DNA from: Cognatiluteimonas profundi
GTDB lineage: Bacteria > Pseudomonadota > Gammaproteobacteria > Xanthomonadales > Xanthomonadaceae
Direction of reading: 5' to 3'
NCBI RefSeq assembly: GCF_009792795.1
Contig: NZ_VKHQ01000003.1
Location: forward strand, 62,001 to 126,000
DNA length: 64,000 bases
Part shown: piece by piece, positions 63,864-64,000 of the stretch
Numbering within the stretch: position 1 is the first letter of the stretch
Layout: every line of letters begins with the position of its first letter
Translations under genes and position numbers: made by a program
Notes under the pieces: model-generated
Databases searched by the model: none
What the model saw: only the letters and a program-made list of their open reading frames with translations
What the model was told of the DNA's origin: nothing

Positions 63864-64000
63864 ATGCGCCTGTCCACGATCAAGCTCTCCGGTTTCAAAT
63901 CCTTCGTCGATCCGACCACGCTCCACCTGCCGACCAACATGACCGGCGTGGTCGGGCCGAACGGTTGCGGCAAGTCCAACATCATCGATGCCATCCGCTG
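63864..64000 (+). CDS. smc: chromosome segregation protein SMC (N-terminal fragment)
   Basis: It begins [20 protein letters not shown] and reaches the Walker A loop [18 protein letters not shown] at the window edge, exactly the start of SMC, the ATPase of the condensin-like SMC-ScpAB complex. The rest of the gene (about 1170 residues) continues beyond the window. Confidence 0.95.
   Translation, partial: MRLSTIKLSGFKSFVDPTTLHLPTNMTGVVGPNGCGKSNIIDAIR

Overview
The window is a 64 kb stretch of a high-GC gammaproteobacterial chromosome. The family mix (KGG stress protein, RIO-type kinase, DUF6164-type protein, YaeQ, SelO, ABC-F Uup, DbpA and DeaD helicases, several diguanylate cyclases, a Clp/CRP-type site) suits the Xanthomonadales (Lysobacter/Luteimonas-like). 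That placement is inferred from gene content and style, not from a database search. No rRNA, tRNA, prophage, insertion sequence or CRISPR array was seen. Almost everything is ordinary chromosomal coding sequence with short gaps and many ATGA/GTGA overlaps.

Layout. 1-6.4 kb: the tail of an unknown gene, a large secreted beta-propeller (VPS10/BNR) protein, then a likely oxygen-regulated group. That group is a 79-residue protein, a Cyc2-like outer-membrane cytochrome-porin fusion with azurin directly downstream, and a 129-residue unknown. Each of these three transcription units has an FNR/ANR-type box about 75-84 bp before its start codon. 6.5-18.2 kb: two membrane diguanylate cyclases, an internally deleted Old Yellow Enzyme pseudogene, a DksA-type zinc finger protein, a Nudix hydrolase, pseudouridine synthase, PAS hybrid histidine kinase, flavin monooxygenase, PhnA/YjdM, RIO kinase, KGG protein and exonuclease III.

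18.2-22.4 kb is the most distinctive region. A GNAT acetyltransferase is followed by a tetrapyrrole-methylase-fold enzyme with the active-site pattern of borosin peptide-backbone N-methyltransferases. Next come three paralogous small precursor-like proteins (76, 68 and 86 residues) and a TPR-GGDEF protein. I read this as a split-borosin RiPP cluster with three substrates.

22.5-33 kb: envelope and stress proteins, a nuclease/phosphatase, an MHS-family transporter, a methyltransferase, AlkB, a dimethylargininase-type hydrolase, TrhO and a flavoprotein. 33-36.2 kb: a two-gene KaiC-like ATPase and hybrid kinase operon. 36.3-46.2 kb: an RNA/ribosome-centred block (DeaD, YaeQ, DbpA, SelO, Uup, ThpR) with two tiny lysine-rich proteins. 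46.2-52.9 kb: DUF72, GST, rhomboid protease, RluF, cold-shock protein, a DUF3298-type lipoprotein and cyclopropane fatty acid synthase. 53.1-55 kb: Ku plus a stand-alone LigD-type polymerase. 55-64 kb: M3 oligopeptidase, CBS protein, amidohydrolase, glutathione peroxidase, a lipoprotein hydrolase, pgl-glk and the start of smc.

A second theme is gene decay. There are remnants of an OYE reductase, dnaE2 and a GH1 beta-glucosidase, a cut-down GIY-YIG gene, and an exonuclease III that seems to have lost its usual stop codon. They suggest ongoing loss by small deletions.
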